Source: a virus. From it: a DNA stretch of 64,000 nucleotides. The stretch is taken from positions 1 to 64,000 of IMG/VR virus record IMGVR_UViG_3300036781_000838; one strand, written 5' to 3'. Position numbers and translations under genes: made by a program. Shown here piece after piece: positions 16,280 through 23,914 of this stretch (position 1 is the stretch's first letter; every line of letters starts with the position of its first letter). The notes below the pieces were generated by a model. That model ran no database searches. It was not told the origin of the DNA and saw only the letters and a list, made by a program, of their open reading frames with translations.

Positions 16280-17272
16280 ATGACCAGAACATATACAAAA
16301 GTTACCATACGACCCTATGTAGAGAAGAATAAATTCAATATGGGTCTTGAGAAGTATAACCAGGCTCTTTTTGATGGTGCTGTTCATACCATTGAGATGG
16401 TGGCGCTTCAGGAGGGAGATATGGTCAGGTATATTACCGGGCTAAACCCCTTCGCTCCTGATGTGAAGATGCTTCCGGAGGAGGAGCGGGTTGCCAAGGA
16501 ACAACAGATAAAGGAAACCGTCATTCAGGCTGAAAAACAACTGGCCGGTAACATTATCCGTAAGGATGATGAAGAGTGGTGGAACAAGGTAAAGAAACTA
16601 AAAGCGGATAACATCCCTTTTTGGTCCAGCCCGGATCTTAAACTGGAGCTGAATAATGAACCACTATACCTGGAGCCGGGTAAAAACGCGCTCGACCTGT
16701 TAAAGTACATTGCTGTCAAAGCGGGCGGATACCCTGAAATTGCCCGGAACCTGGATGATGCGCGGTCAAGAGCCAAAGCACCCAAATTTTACCTGGATGA
16801 ACTGGAAGAGACAGCCTCCATTAAAACGGAAGTATCCAAACTCCGTAACCAGGCCGGTGGGGAGTTACAAAAGCTATATGAAAAGAATGTAAATAAGCTG
16901 CTGTATATCCTTAAAGTAATTGACGCCAACTCCCCGCAGTATAAAAAATCTACCCCCATTGATATCCTGTATGAGAATGCAGACAAATATATCAATGGAG
17001 AGACAGTAGACAAAGACAAGCGCAAAACCGCGAAGACTTTCCTGGAAGTATCAAACCTGGACATGGAAACCCTTAAACTAAGGGCGGCTGTTAAAGATGC
17101 CACGTTTTACCGGCTGGTTGCACTGAAAGGAGATGGGATGATATATGAAATGGAAACCGGGTCTGCCATGGGTAAAAATCCGACCCAGGTGGTCGAATTT
17201 CTCAAAAACCCACTTAACGAAGAAATCCTCAAACGGATCATGACCAAGGTGGAGCATTACTGGAGACAATAA
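16280..17272 (+). CDS. Conserved crAss-like head-module protein, 330 aa
   Basis: Predicted largely helical with many Lys and Glu; motifs VRYITGLNPFAPDVKMLPEEE (about 50-70), EEWWNKVKKLKADNIPFW and GDGMIYEMETGSAMGKNPTQVVEFLKNP near the C-terminus. Proteins of this type follow the capsid gene in crAss-like phages; no function is established that I can name. It overlaps the next gene through TAATG, so the two are translationally coupled. Capsid completion or internal structural roles are possible. Confidence 0.65.
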   Translation: MTRTYTKVTIRPYVEKNKFNMGLEKYNQALFDGAVHTIEMVALQEGDMVRYITGLNPFAPDVKMLPEEERVAKEQQIKETVIQAEKQLAGNIIRKDDEEWWNKVKKLKADNIPFWSSPDLKLELNNEPLYLEPGKNALDLLKYIAVKAGGYPEIARNLDDARSRAKAPKFYLDELEETASIKTEVSKLRNQAGGELQKLYEKNVNKLLYILKVIDANSPQYKKSTPIDILYENADKYINGETVDKDKRKTAKTFLEVSNLDMETLKLRAAVKDATFYRLVALKGDGMIYEMETGSAMGKNPTQVVEFLKNPLNEEILKRIMTKVEHYWRQ

Positions 17273-17955
17273 TGAACAACGATCTTCTACAGATAAAAAT
17301 AAAGCAGCGACTCAACAAACTCGCTGCTTTTGACTATGACAACATTGAATGTTGGCAGATCCTGGAGGCGTTTAACAAAGTACAATTGCAATGGGCTGCC
17401 CGGGAAGCTGAAATGGGAGAGAGTTCCAAGCAATCCATTGAGCGGATGCAGGGACTTTTGAAGCAAATACCCCTTGCCGGATCAAACCAGAAATTACTCT
17501 ACCAAAGTATTGAAATCCCGGACGATTACCTTTCGTTCAAACGGATCTCATTTTATGGTTCCAAGGAGGGATGTAAGCACCCAAGGAAATTCAAAACATA
17601 CCTGGTGGAGGAAGCAAATATCGACGAACTGCTCCGGGATCCATTGCGACGGCCTGATTTTGATTGGGGGGAAGCCCTGGCGACTATGATGGGCAATAAG
17701 ATAAAGATACACACCAGCGCTCAGTTTATAGTAAATGATCCCGTTCTCGTATATTATCGGAAGCCTGCCCTATTACGTATTATTGGTTGTGTTGATCCCT
17801 CTACCGGGTTACTTGCTGAAACTGAACAGGCTTGCGAATTCAAAGAAGATGTAGTTGAGTTTTTAGTGAGCGAAACTGCGGCCCAACTTGCCGCTGACTT
17901 GGAAAGTATCAACCAGGTACAGATCAATGCTTCGTCGGCCCAGCGAAGCGAGTAA
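17272..17955 (+). CDS. Head-tail connector (adaptor/ring) protein
   Basis: 227 residues. The opening IKIKQRLNKLAAFDYDNIECWQILEAFNKVQLQW is a well preserved start of a crAss-like connector family that I recall, followed by a helical repeat and a beta-rich end (IKIHTSAQFIVNDPVLVYYRKP). This suits a ring under the portal. It starts in a TAATG overlap with the preceding gene and ends one base before the stop of the antisense XRE gene. Confidence 0.7.
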   Translation: MNNDLLQIKIKQRLNKLAAFDYDNIECWQILEAFNKVQLQWAAREAEMGESSKQSIERMQGLLKQIPLAGSNQKLLYQSIEIPDDYLSFKRISFYGSKEGCKHPRKFKTYLVEEANIDELLRDPLRRPDFDWGEALATMMGNKIKIHTSAQFIVNDPVLVYYRKPALLRIIGCVDPSTGLLAETEQACEFKEDVVEFLVSETAAQLAADLESINQVQINASSAQRSE

Positions 17956-17956
17956 G

Positions 17957-18184
17957 TTATTTAAAGTTAAGCAAAGTAAACTCATCTATTTCCAGCGCTT
18001 TACACACCTTTCTCAAAGTCAAAAAGGTGGCGTTTGTTTTACCTTTTTCTATCCTATTCATACTGGGACGTTTCATACCACACTTTTCCCCCAGTTTAAC
18101 CTGGGTAAGTCCCTTACTCTTACGTAAAGTTGTTATCCGTTTACCTAATTTTTTAAGAAACAACTGGTCAGATTTGGTCTTCAT
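17957..18184 (-). CDS. XRE-family helix-turn-helix regulator
   Basis: 75 residues, almost all of it one Cro/C1-type domain: LGKRITTLRKSKGLTQVKLGEKCGMKRPSMNRIEKGKTNATFLTL, with the turn helices QVKLGEKCG and KRPSMNRIEKG, then VCKALEIDEFTLLNF. It should bind operator DNA as a dimer. I choose the ATG at MKTKSD; an in-frame GTG at 18199 would add five residues. Two inverted repeats lie just upstream (18244-18301) and are its natural candidate operators. With the next gene it forms an antisense cassette inside the head genes. Confidence 0.88.
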   Translation of the reverse strand: MKTKSDQLFLKKLGKRITTLRKSKGLTQVKLGEKCGMKRPSMNRIEKGKTNATFLTLRKVCKALEIDEFTLLNFK

Positions 18185-18243
18185 AAGGGTAAATTGCACT
18201 AAAAATGCCTCATAGAGGTAATCATATATGATAACTTAACGTT

Positions 18244-18301
18244 TTTCCGGAAATAACTGCCAATTAAAATGGCACTATTATGGAATAAATTACGCTATTC
18301 C
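18244..18301. promoter_or_regulatory. Two inverted repeats, candidate operators
   Basis: TTTCCGGAAA (18244-18253) is a perfect ten-base palindrome; GGAATA-N8-TATTCC (18282-18301) is a spaced inverted repeat. Both lie in the 150-base gap upstream of the XRE gene and downstream of the membrane-protein gene. Dyads of this size suit a dimeric XRE regulator; binding is inferred. Confidence 0.4.
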
Positions 18302-18304
18302 AGC

Positions 18305-18325
18305 GGAAAAAACTCCGTAATGGAG
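18305..18325 (-). terminator. Weak terminator candidate after membrane-protein gene
   Basis: Read on the minus strand, CTCC-ATTAC-GGAG is followed by six T residues. The stem is only four base pairs, so efficiency is doubtful, but it lies directly after the stop of the gene at 18336. Confidence 0.35.
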
Positions 18326-18335
18326 GCAGGAGAAT

Positions 18336-18776
18336 TTAATGGTGGTAGGTTTGAATAATGAATATTACTATTCCTGCAAGGAAGGCAAGAGCACTTATCC
18401 AAATAGCGATACTCGCTCGTTTTAATGATTGCTTTGCTGCCTGTAATGATTGCTCCGACAGGTCGTTGGCAAGTTTGGACATGCGGATAGGCTCTTCTCG
18501 CAGGTACGTTTCATGGGTATATCCACCGTTCATAATGAACTTGGCTCCTTCCGGAGTGAGCGAAATATACCAGGCAGCAATACCATGATCTCCAAAAGCA
18601 CCGGATGTATGACGTACCTTAATATACCCGGTCTGTTCTAAATACCGGATAAGGTCCATAGTCACTTGATCTTCGTTGGGGAGGGATTTGAAGAAGTCCG
18701 GACCCGCGATCTCCGTATTAATGCCCCAATCATTATTAAGTTGTCGAAGTATTTCATCCAGTAGTGCATTGGTCAT
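18336..18776 (-). CDS. Winged-helix-like protein with C-terminal membrane anchor
   Basis: 146 residues. Residues 1-85 look like a small winged-helix domain (TNALLDEILRQLNND, then DLIRYLEQTGYIKVRHT and WYISLTPEGAKFI). A charged helical linker follows, and residues 122-143 (IAIWISALAFLAGIVIFII) form one clear membrane-spanning helix. It is therefore probably tethered to the inner membrane with the domain in the cytoplasm. Function unknown; pairing with an XRE regulator in an antisense cassette suggests a host-interaction or superinfection role rather than a virion role. Confidence 0.65.
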   Translation of the reverse strand: MTNALLDEILRQLNNDWGINTEIAGPDFFKSLPNEDQVTMDLIRYLEQTGYIKVRHTSGAFGDHGIAAWYISLTPEGAKFIMNGGYTHETYLREEPIRMSKLANDLSEQSLQAAKQSLKRASIAIWISALAFLAGIVIFIIQTYHH

Positions 18777-18897
18777 AGCTGAAACTTGTTTGCTCTTTCA
18801 ATTATCAGTACCTGTAAAATTAAATTTACAATTATTATTTCAGACCCCGGAAAATAGCTGGCTGCAAAATAAATTCTGGCAATTGCTTGCTTTTCCC

Positions 18898-18912
18898 TAT
18901 ATTATTTATAGG
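18898..18912 (+). promoter_or_regulatory. TATA-TTATT-TATA dyad after antisense cassette
   Basis: TATATTATTTATAGG, embedded in CCTATA-TTATT-TATAGG with perfect six-base arms, 44 bases before the next plus-strand gene and in the divergent gap behind the antisense pair. Same element as at 1237, 10095, 20665 and 39668. Confidence 0.55.
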
Positions 18913-18956
18913 AGGTACATATCTCCGTTCTATTATAATCCAATCCTATTTAAAGC

Positions 18957-20312
18957 ATGGCTAATTTTCCGTACGCCCACCAAAAGCTACTTGTACTCAA
19001 TGGAACAGTCAACGCCACTGGTGACTCTTCTACATTAACTGCTGGCGAATTCGGTATCTACAACAAAAATACCAATGTAGTTGTCACGCCCGCTAATGCC
19101 GGAGCCAATCCCTACGTTTACCTGGCGCAGGGCTCTTATTACACCAAAGATTCTGTTGGAAATACCCCATTAGTGGGGCTAAAGGAATCGCTAAAATCAC
19201 CAGGGATCAACGCAAAGTATGTCACCCGTTTTTATAAGATTGGGGCAAAAGCAGCCGCCAATAATATTATCAAAGTGGGGGGCGCCAGTGATTTGCAATT
19301 CCAGTCTGATTTTACCTACCGGCTTCGCGTAGAAGCCAAAGGCTCTCCGGCGCTAAGGACCCTGAACCGGCACTTATACAAAAATGTTCCCTTCTTTACC
19401 GGCTGCGCTACTTCTCAGTGCCTGACCGGGTGCGATAAGGAATATGTGGACGCTGGCACCGTCTATAAAGGGTGGGCAGATTACATCAACGCAGATCCTT
19501 TGCTCAGCCTGTTTGTAATTGCTACTCCCTATCGTGAGATAGCTACCTTTTCGGGGGTATGGGCAGCAGGAGCGAGTAATGTAATCGCTTCTGATATCAG
19601 CCAATTGGTGGTTGGTCAGACCTTAATTGGTCCCGGGCTATTTGGGACCATAACTGGGTTTGTAGGGAACATCGTGAACCTGGATACCCCTAATACAAAA
19701 AGCGGATTGGCTGTCCCAGTCTCTGTGGGGGCAGTGATCGATAACACCTATGTTCCTGCACCCAATAGTACCACGGTACCAACTTCGGTAGCTTACTTAC
19801 TACTAACAGCCGCTTATATTGATACGGTTTTTTCAGACTGCTCGTTCAATCCAATCGACTTTTACCAAAAGGAGCCTATTATCCTGTACGCTTCATTGGT
19901 AGATGAAACAGGAAACCCTTGTCATACCGGACCACACATAAACAGTAATACCAACGAAAATACGGAGCAGGTCAGGGAACCGGTTCAACCTGAAGGACTC
20001 GGAGAAACCGTCTTGAGGGATTATATCAAGGCACGGGAATACGATGGTATCCACTTTAACAGGTGGCCCCGGAAAAGAGAGGTCGAGATTGACCCGGCCT
20101 TCCAGGTAGTTACCCGGAGCAAAAGCTACAATCGCTATTATTTTCAGTTCAATGTGCCGAAGTTTTCAAACTCCACCAATACATTCAATAACGATCAGTT
20201 CCTGTATGGCTTCGCTTTTGAGTCAACCATTGATACCACTGCCTTTGAAGCCTTAATGACAGCGTGGTTGGCAGCAAACAATCCTCTTGTAACGCTGGAG
20301 GTGATAAATTAA
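18957..20312 (+). CDS. Putative virion structural protein, 451 aa
   Basis: Beta-rich protein with a Gly, Asn, Thr and Val rich N-terminal half (TAGEFGIYNKNTNVVVTPANAG) and a cluster of cysteines near residue 145 (CATSQCLTGC). An inner stretch (IASDISQLVVGQTLIGPGLFGTI) looks like an inserted beta domain. The C-terminal third (VLRDYIKAREYDGIHFNRWPR, then FQVVTRSKSYNRYYFQFNVP) resembles a conserved crAss-like virion protein after the capsid genes, but I cannot name its role; a capsid decoration or tail component is likely. The gene has its own promoter-like dyad and ends in a strong terminator, so it may be transcribed alone at high level. Confidence 0.6.
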   Translation: MANFPYAHQKLLVLNGTVNATGDSSTLTAGEFGIYNKNTNVVVTPANAGANPYVYLAQGSYYTKDSVGNTPLVGLKESLKSPGINAKYVTRFYKIGAKAAANNIIKVGGASDLQFQSDFTYRLRVEAKGSPALRTLNRHLYKNVPFFTGCATSQCLTGCDKEYVDAGTVYKGWADYINADPLLSLFVIATPYREIATFSGVWAAGASNVIASDISQLVVGQTLIGPGLFGTITGFVGNIVNLDTPNTKSGLAVPVSVGAVIDNTYVPAPNSTTVPTSVAYLLLTAAYIDTVFSDCSFNPIDFYQKEPIILYASLVDETGNPCHTGPHINSNTNENTEQVREPVQPEGLGETVLRDYIKAREYDGIHFNRWPRKREVEIDPAFQVVTRSKSYNRYYFQFNVPKFSNSTNTFNNDQFLYGFAFESTIDTTAFEALMTAWLAANNPLVTLEVIN

Positions 20313-20335
20313 CGCCCTTATCCTATGAAAGTAAA

Positions 20336-20366
20336 GGAGAGTCAGTTAGCCTGGCTCTCCTTTTTT
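20336..20366 (+). terminator. Strong intrinsic terminator
   Basis: GGAGAGTCAG pairs with CTGGCTCTCC (one G-T pair) around TTAGC, followed by six T residues. It closes the transcript of the 451-residue protein and faces the end of the antisense 65-residue gene. An 18-codon frame starting at the CCTATGAAA at 20325 runs through it. Confidence 0.85.
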
Positions 20367-20375
20367 AAAACCCTA

Positions 20376-20573
20376 TTATAGGTCCCCATTTAATACTTGC
20401 CGGACAACAAGGGCTATTTCATCATTAACGTCGTCAGGACCTTTGAAATCGCCGAATTTTCCTATGGCGTCTTCTACCATGAGTGTTCTCCATGAACTGG
20501 GATCTTCCCGTCGATAATCATCCATTTCCGAGTTGACCCACTCAATGATCTTTTGTTTAGTGCTGTCATCCAT
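20376..20573 (-). CDS. Hypothetical small acidic protein, 65 aa
   Basis: Short acidic helical protein (MDDSTKQKIIEWVNSEMDDYRRED, ending EIALVVRQVLNGDL). No family recognised and no membrane segment. It is antisense to the virion genes and lies between a strong terminator and a TATA-type dyad, like the other accessory inserts. Small acidic phage proteins sometimes mimic DNA or inhibit host enzymes, but nothing specific is visible here. Confidence 0.5.
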   Translation of the reverse strand: MDDSTKQKIIEWVNSEMDDYRREDPSSWRTLMVEDAIGKFGDFKGPDDVNDEIALVVRQVLNGDL

Positions 20574-20664
20574 ATTTTGAGAGATTGTTTACTATATAAA
20601 GGGTAAAAGGAAGGTGCAAATGAAAAGACATTAAGGCACCATCATTTTTCAACCTAATTATTTG

Positions 20665-20679
20665 TATATTCTATATGGG
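20665..20679 (+). promoter_or_regulatory. TATA-TTCTA-TATG dyad after antisense gene
   Basis: TATATTCTATATGGG, ten bases before the ATG of the next gene, behind the antisense 65-residue gene. It keeps the TATATT core of the other dyads with a C at the variable centre, as at 39668. A transcript from it would have a very short leader. Confidence 0.5.
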
Positions 20680-20688
20680 TCCTTTCCT

Positions 20689-21234
20689 ATGAATAAGCAT
20701 ATCCTAAGTCTTGACATTCCCGTTACCTACAATCCGAAAATTTTACGGATTGTAGATACGAGTCAATATGCTACTCATATACCAGTCAACTGTTCGAGGA
20801 TATTCATTACACCCCCCGGGTACAATCTGCCCGTTGAAATTGATACCAACCCAGGCACAACAGAGATACTTACAGCTTGTTGTTTGAATATTCAAAGGAG
20901 TGGTTGTGAAGATAGCCAGGTGAATCTGCCCGATGGTATTTACGTTGTCCGGTACGAAGTATCGCCGTTGGATAAGGTCTATGTCGAGTACAATCACCTT
21001 CGGGTTACGAACATTTTGAACCAATATTTTTATGAACTGGGTAAAATCTGTTTAAACCTGGAAGAACCTACCCAGGAGGCGATGGACGACCTGGATGCCC
21101 TGAGTGTCGTTAAATCCTATATCGATGCAGCAGTTGTGAAAGTGGAAATACGACATGAACCCCAGGATGGTTTGGCGCTGATCGACTATGCCAGTAAAAG
21201 GCTGCTCAGGTATATCCGTAAAAGTGTGTGTTAA
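20689..21234 (+). CDS. Conserved crAss-like virion-module protein, 181 aa
   Basis: Beta-rich N-terminal part (ILSLDIPVTYNPKILRIVDTSQY, RIFITPPGYNLPVEI, LPDGIYVVRYEVSPLDKVYVEYNHLRVT) followed by helices. This order matches a crAss-like family found among the accessory virion genes. Two Cys-containing turns (TACCLNIQRSGC) may form a metal site. Start is the ATG of TTTCCTATGAAT; a TTG nine codons upstream is less likely because it falls on the promoter-like dyad. Function unknown, probably structural. Confidence 0.65.
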   Translation: MNKHILSLDIPVTYNPKILRIVDTSQYATHIPVNCSRIFITPPGYNLPVEIDTNPGTTEILTACCLNIQRSGCEDSQVNLPDGIYVVRYEVSPLDKVYVEYNHLRVTNILNQYFYELGKICLNLEEPTQEAMDDLDALSVVKSYIDAAVVKVEIRHEPQDGLALIDYASKRLLRYIRKSVC

Positions 21235-21253
21235 ACTTCAAAACCAAATAACG

Positions 21254-21430
21254 ATGAATTGCCTTAATTGTGGCTCTCCCATTACCTGCGGATGTCAGAA
21301 AAGAACCGCTTCAGATGGAAATCACTGCTGTTCCAATTGTATCACTACGTATGAAAATAAACTGAAGGCAGGAAATAAGAAAGACGATCAAACACTGACC
21401 CCTCAACAGGTCATAGCCATTAACAAATGA
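21254..21430 (+). CDS. Small zinc-ribbon protein, 58 aa
   Basis: Begins MNCLNCGSPITCGCQKRT and continues with HCCSNCITTYE, giving two CxxC-type pairs (C3/C6 and a later C-x-x-C) plus extra cysteines, the look of a compact zinc ribbon. A comparable short cysteine protein is common at this place in crAss-like phages. The tail is Lys/Asn rich and disordered. Its last bases overlap the ATG of the following gene (AAATGA). An upstream in-frame ATG at 21188 lies inside the previous gene and is rejected. Confidence 0.65.
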   Translation: MNCLNCGSPITCGCQKRTASDGNHCCSNCITTYENKLKAGNKKDDQTLTPQQVIAINK

Positions 21431-21996
21431 AAGACCTACGAAAAGAAGCAGATGAAATATACCAGGAATTTGCTGACGGCTTATTCAACCAATTCAAAAA
21501 AGAAAGGTTTGGGATTGGTTGTCAGATAAGAAATGATCCACGGACCATACAGAATCGACGGCAGTTACTAGAATGGCAGAATGGCATTTACGATGAGATT
21601 TTTGATAGGATTTCCTGCCATAGCGACAATACCAGTTGTGGTCACAATATAAATACAGCCGTGGCTTTCTTTGGATGGTTGCCGGACGCCTCCATACTTA
21701 TCAATAATGACGTAATACGAACTGTAGCCAAAGGAAATGCCTATTATGTTAGGGGTGGATCTATAAAATGTGACTATACGATTAACCTTGTACCCCAGAT
21801 CCTCTGGATGGCAGAACTGGCCACTGAGCCGTTAAAAAGAAAGTATGTGGTGGATGAGGGTATGGAAGGAGATATTGGGGATCCGGACAATGATTTATTT
21901 GGTACTCCGGTCCTGGTCGGTATGTACCGGCTTTATATGACTGCCTACCCGACACAACAGAATGAAAATTCGATTGAATTTAAAGTGAATAATTAG
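21427..21996 (+). CDS. Hypothetical virion-module protein, 189 aa
   Basis: Helical N-terminus (RKEADEIYQEFADGLFNQFKKER, then LLEWQNGIYDEIFDRISC) followed by a mixed region with NTAVAFFGWLP and GSIKCDYTINLVPQILWMAEL. No family recognised. It starts in a four-base overlap with the zinc-ribbon gene and stops three bases before the fibre gene, so it is part of this accessory virion operon. A chaperone or adaptor for the fibre is possible from position only. Confidence 0.55.
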   Translation: MKDLRKEADEIYQEFADGLFNQFKKERFGIGCQIRNDPRTIQNRRQLLEWQNGIYDEIFDRISCHSDNTSCGHNINTAVAFFGWLPDASILINNDVIRTVAKGNAYYVRGGSIKCDYTINLVPQILWMAELATEPLKRKYVVDEGMEGDIGDPDNDLFGTPVLVGMYRLYMTAYPTQQNENSIEFKVNN

Positions 21997-21999
21997 AGA

Positions 22000-23520
22000 A
22001 TGCCAATACAGATAAATGAGAGCCTGCAGAATTTCTCACCTAAACCCCTGGACCGCAGGTATTGCAAGTTTTCGGGCGGGAAAGCTACTCCTTACAATGA
22101 GGTAGCCGAGGCATTGGCTGCGGTGAATATAGCCTATAGATACCAAGGACTGACACTGCTCATTAGCGTCGCCGGCGCGGTGAAAGAATACTGGTTCTAT
22201 GGTGGGACTGCGGACAGTAATTTGGTGCTCCGGGATATACCGTTAGCCTTGGTTGCCACAACAGGTTCGTACACCGATCTACTCAACCTACCAGGGCTGC
22301 CTCCAGGTCAGGTTAATTCCGATTGGGCTGCGGCAGATGGACTATCAGCAATATTGAATAAACCAACGGCGGTATCGGCATTCGCCAATGATGCAGGCTA
22401 CCTAAGTGCAATTGCTGCCATCAATGGTTTGTCCACGGTGAATAATACGGTTGTCTTTGGACAGGATGTCGGACAGCCAGGCAATCCGGCGGAGTTACAG
22501 AGTAGCCGGGAAATTCCATTAGGGTTCTGGTCCTTCCAATTTACAGACGATACGAGCACAATAGTCTTTTCCTCGGGGGATTTCAATATGACTTCCAATA
22601 TCGATGATTCCTTCTATTTTATTGATATTACTACCAATGGTTTTACGGCCATGAATTTGGTTGATACGGCCAGTGGAACTCCGTCTATATTTCTCAGCGG
22701 CGGGGGTAATAGCATCATTCGGAATGGAGGACTGAATGATCGTTTGGAAGTTACAGCAAACCAAATTAATGAGATTACAATTACCTCCGGGCTGTATTTA
22801 TATCCAGGCATTGATCTGGATAGTGTCACCCCAAGGGCTTATATATCCAGTGACATCGATCCAGCTACCGTACTGCCTGGTGGATCTTTAATAAAAGATG
22901 TTTACCAACAGGCCCTTGTTGTACTTAATACCAACGAGGATGATGCCGGGGTAGGCGACCCTGTACAAGGGACGTTTGCGGCTGTTTCAAAGACATGGAA
23001 TACCCTCACTTCACCTACCCTGATATTGGGTAAGGTTGATTCAAATATTAAATCGGGAGGCAATTCTAAACTTATCGATCTCCAGCTGGGCGGATTTAGC
23101 AGATTCAAGGTCTATGCAAACAGTGGGAATACCATCGTGGGGAATACCGATAATGGGAACTTTTTCCAGGTGCAGCAGCCACCTGTTTCAGGATCAACAT
23201 CTCCCAGCGCTATTCATATTACCACTGCATGGAATACAACGGCTGCCCCCTCCTTGGTAAAGGCGAACATTGCAGATACTGCTTCCAGCGACGCTAGCAG
23301 ATTGATCGATTTAGAGGTAAATAATGTACCGGTTTTCACCGTTACTAAAAAGGGGGAGGTTACAACCGGGGATCCGGGATCAGGGACCGGTAAATGGAAA
23401 TTAGGAAAACAGCAAAATGCATCAGTAGACCTGGATACAACTATGTACCTGGAAGTAAATGTTGATGGAATAGCCTATAAACTGGCCCTCGTAGCTATCG
23501 ATACTACTCCTCCATCATAA
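22000..23520 (+). CDS. Fibre protein (head or tail fibre)
   Basis: 506 residues. After a basic N-terminal anchor (QINESLQNFSPKPLDRRY) comes the fibre signature SYTDLLNLPGLPPGQVNSDW and LSAILNKPTAVSAFANDAGYL (about residues 90-135), the SYxDLxNLP...NKPT shaft motif seen in many trimeric phage fibres. The rest is Gly, Asn, Ser and Thr rich with alternating beta pattern (VNNVPVFTVTKKGEV), typical of triple beta-helix fibres. No intramolecular chaperone domain is obvious at the C-terminus. It probably contacts host surface glycans or decorates the capsid. Confidence 0.75.
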   Translation: MPIQINESLQNFSPKPLDRRYCKFSGGKATPYNEVAEALAAVNIAYRYQGLTLLISVAGAVKEYWFYGGTADSNLVLRDIPLALVATTGSYTDLLNLPGLPPGQVNSDWAAADGLSAILNKPTAVSAFANDAGYLSAIAAINGLSTVNNTVVFGQDVGQPGNPAELQSSREIPLGFWSFQFTDDTSTIVFSSGDFNMTSNIDDSFYFIDITTNGFTAMNLVDTASGTPSIFLSGGGNSIIRNGGLNDRLEVTANQINEITITSGLYLYPGIDLDSVTPRAYISSDIDPATVLPGGSLIKDVYQQALVVLNTNEDDAGVGDPVQGTFAAVSKTWNTLTSPTLILGKVDSNIKSGGNSKLIDLQLGGFSRFKVYANSGNTIVGNTDNGNFFQVQQPPVSGSTSPSAIHITTAWNTTAAPSLVKANIADTASSDASRLIDLEVNNVPVFTVTKKGEVTTGDPGSGTGKWKLGKQQNASVDLDTTMYLEVNVDGIAYKLALVAIDTTPPS

Positions 23521-23566
23521 AAACGATTCTCTTAGGTTAGAAAACTAATTTAAAACAACCTTTTCA

Positions 23567-23845
23567 ATGAACCAATATCCTTTCTTTGCTGAACTCATAC
23601 TCCGGCTCCAGATGGAGTCTCCCAAATTCTTTAAAAAATTCCAGACAGTATTCTATGTGCTTGCCGGCTTAGCGCAGCTTTTTACGGGATTACGGGATTT
23701 TGGGTTTGTCTTTCCCCCGGTAATTGCCGCTACCATGTCTCAGTCGAGCGCCATCATCCTTTTTTTGGCTGGCGTACTCTCTACCTTGCCCGTTAAAGAT
23801 ACAGGTCTATTACGAGACAAATTGGAGAAAAGATGCGGGAACTAA
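23567..23845 (+). CDS. Small membrane protein, holin-like
   Basis: 92 residues with two predicted membrane helices, VFYVLAGLAQLFTGLRDFGF (about 28-47) and SSAIILFLAGVLSTLP (about 61-76), a basic start (KFFKKF) and a charged C-terminus (DTGLLRDKLEKRC). Size, two-helix topology and charge pattern fit class II holins that release lysozyme, and a lysozyme domain is present in the tail protein at 35015. No holin family is recognised by sequence, so the call rests on topology. Confidence 0.5.
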   Translation: MNQYPFFAELILRLQMESPKFFKKFQTVFYVLAGLAQLFTGLRDFGFVFPPVIAATMSQSSAIILFLAGVLSTLPVKDTGLLRDKLEKRCGN

Positions 23846-23869
23846 TTTGTTAGATTCGGCCCAATCCGT

Positions 23870-23884
23870 TACATTATTAATGTA
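23870..23884 (+). promoter_or_regulatory. Perfect dyad, diverged TATA element
   Basis: TACATTA-T-TAATGTA is a perfect inverted repeat 30 bases before the next start. It shares ATTATT and the trailing GG with the elements at 18898 and 10095 but is more diverged, so it may be a weaker promoter or an operator. Confidence 0.3.
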
Positions 23885-23914
23885 GGGTTATCTCTACCCA
23901 TACTCACCCATCCT

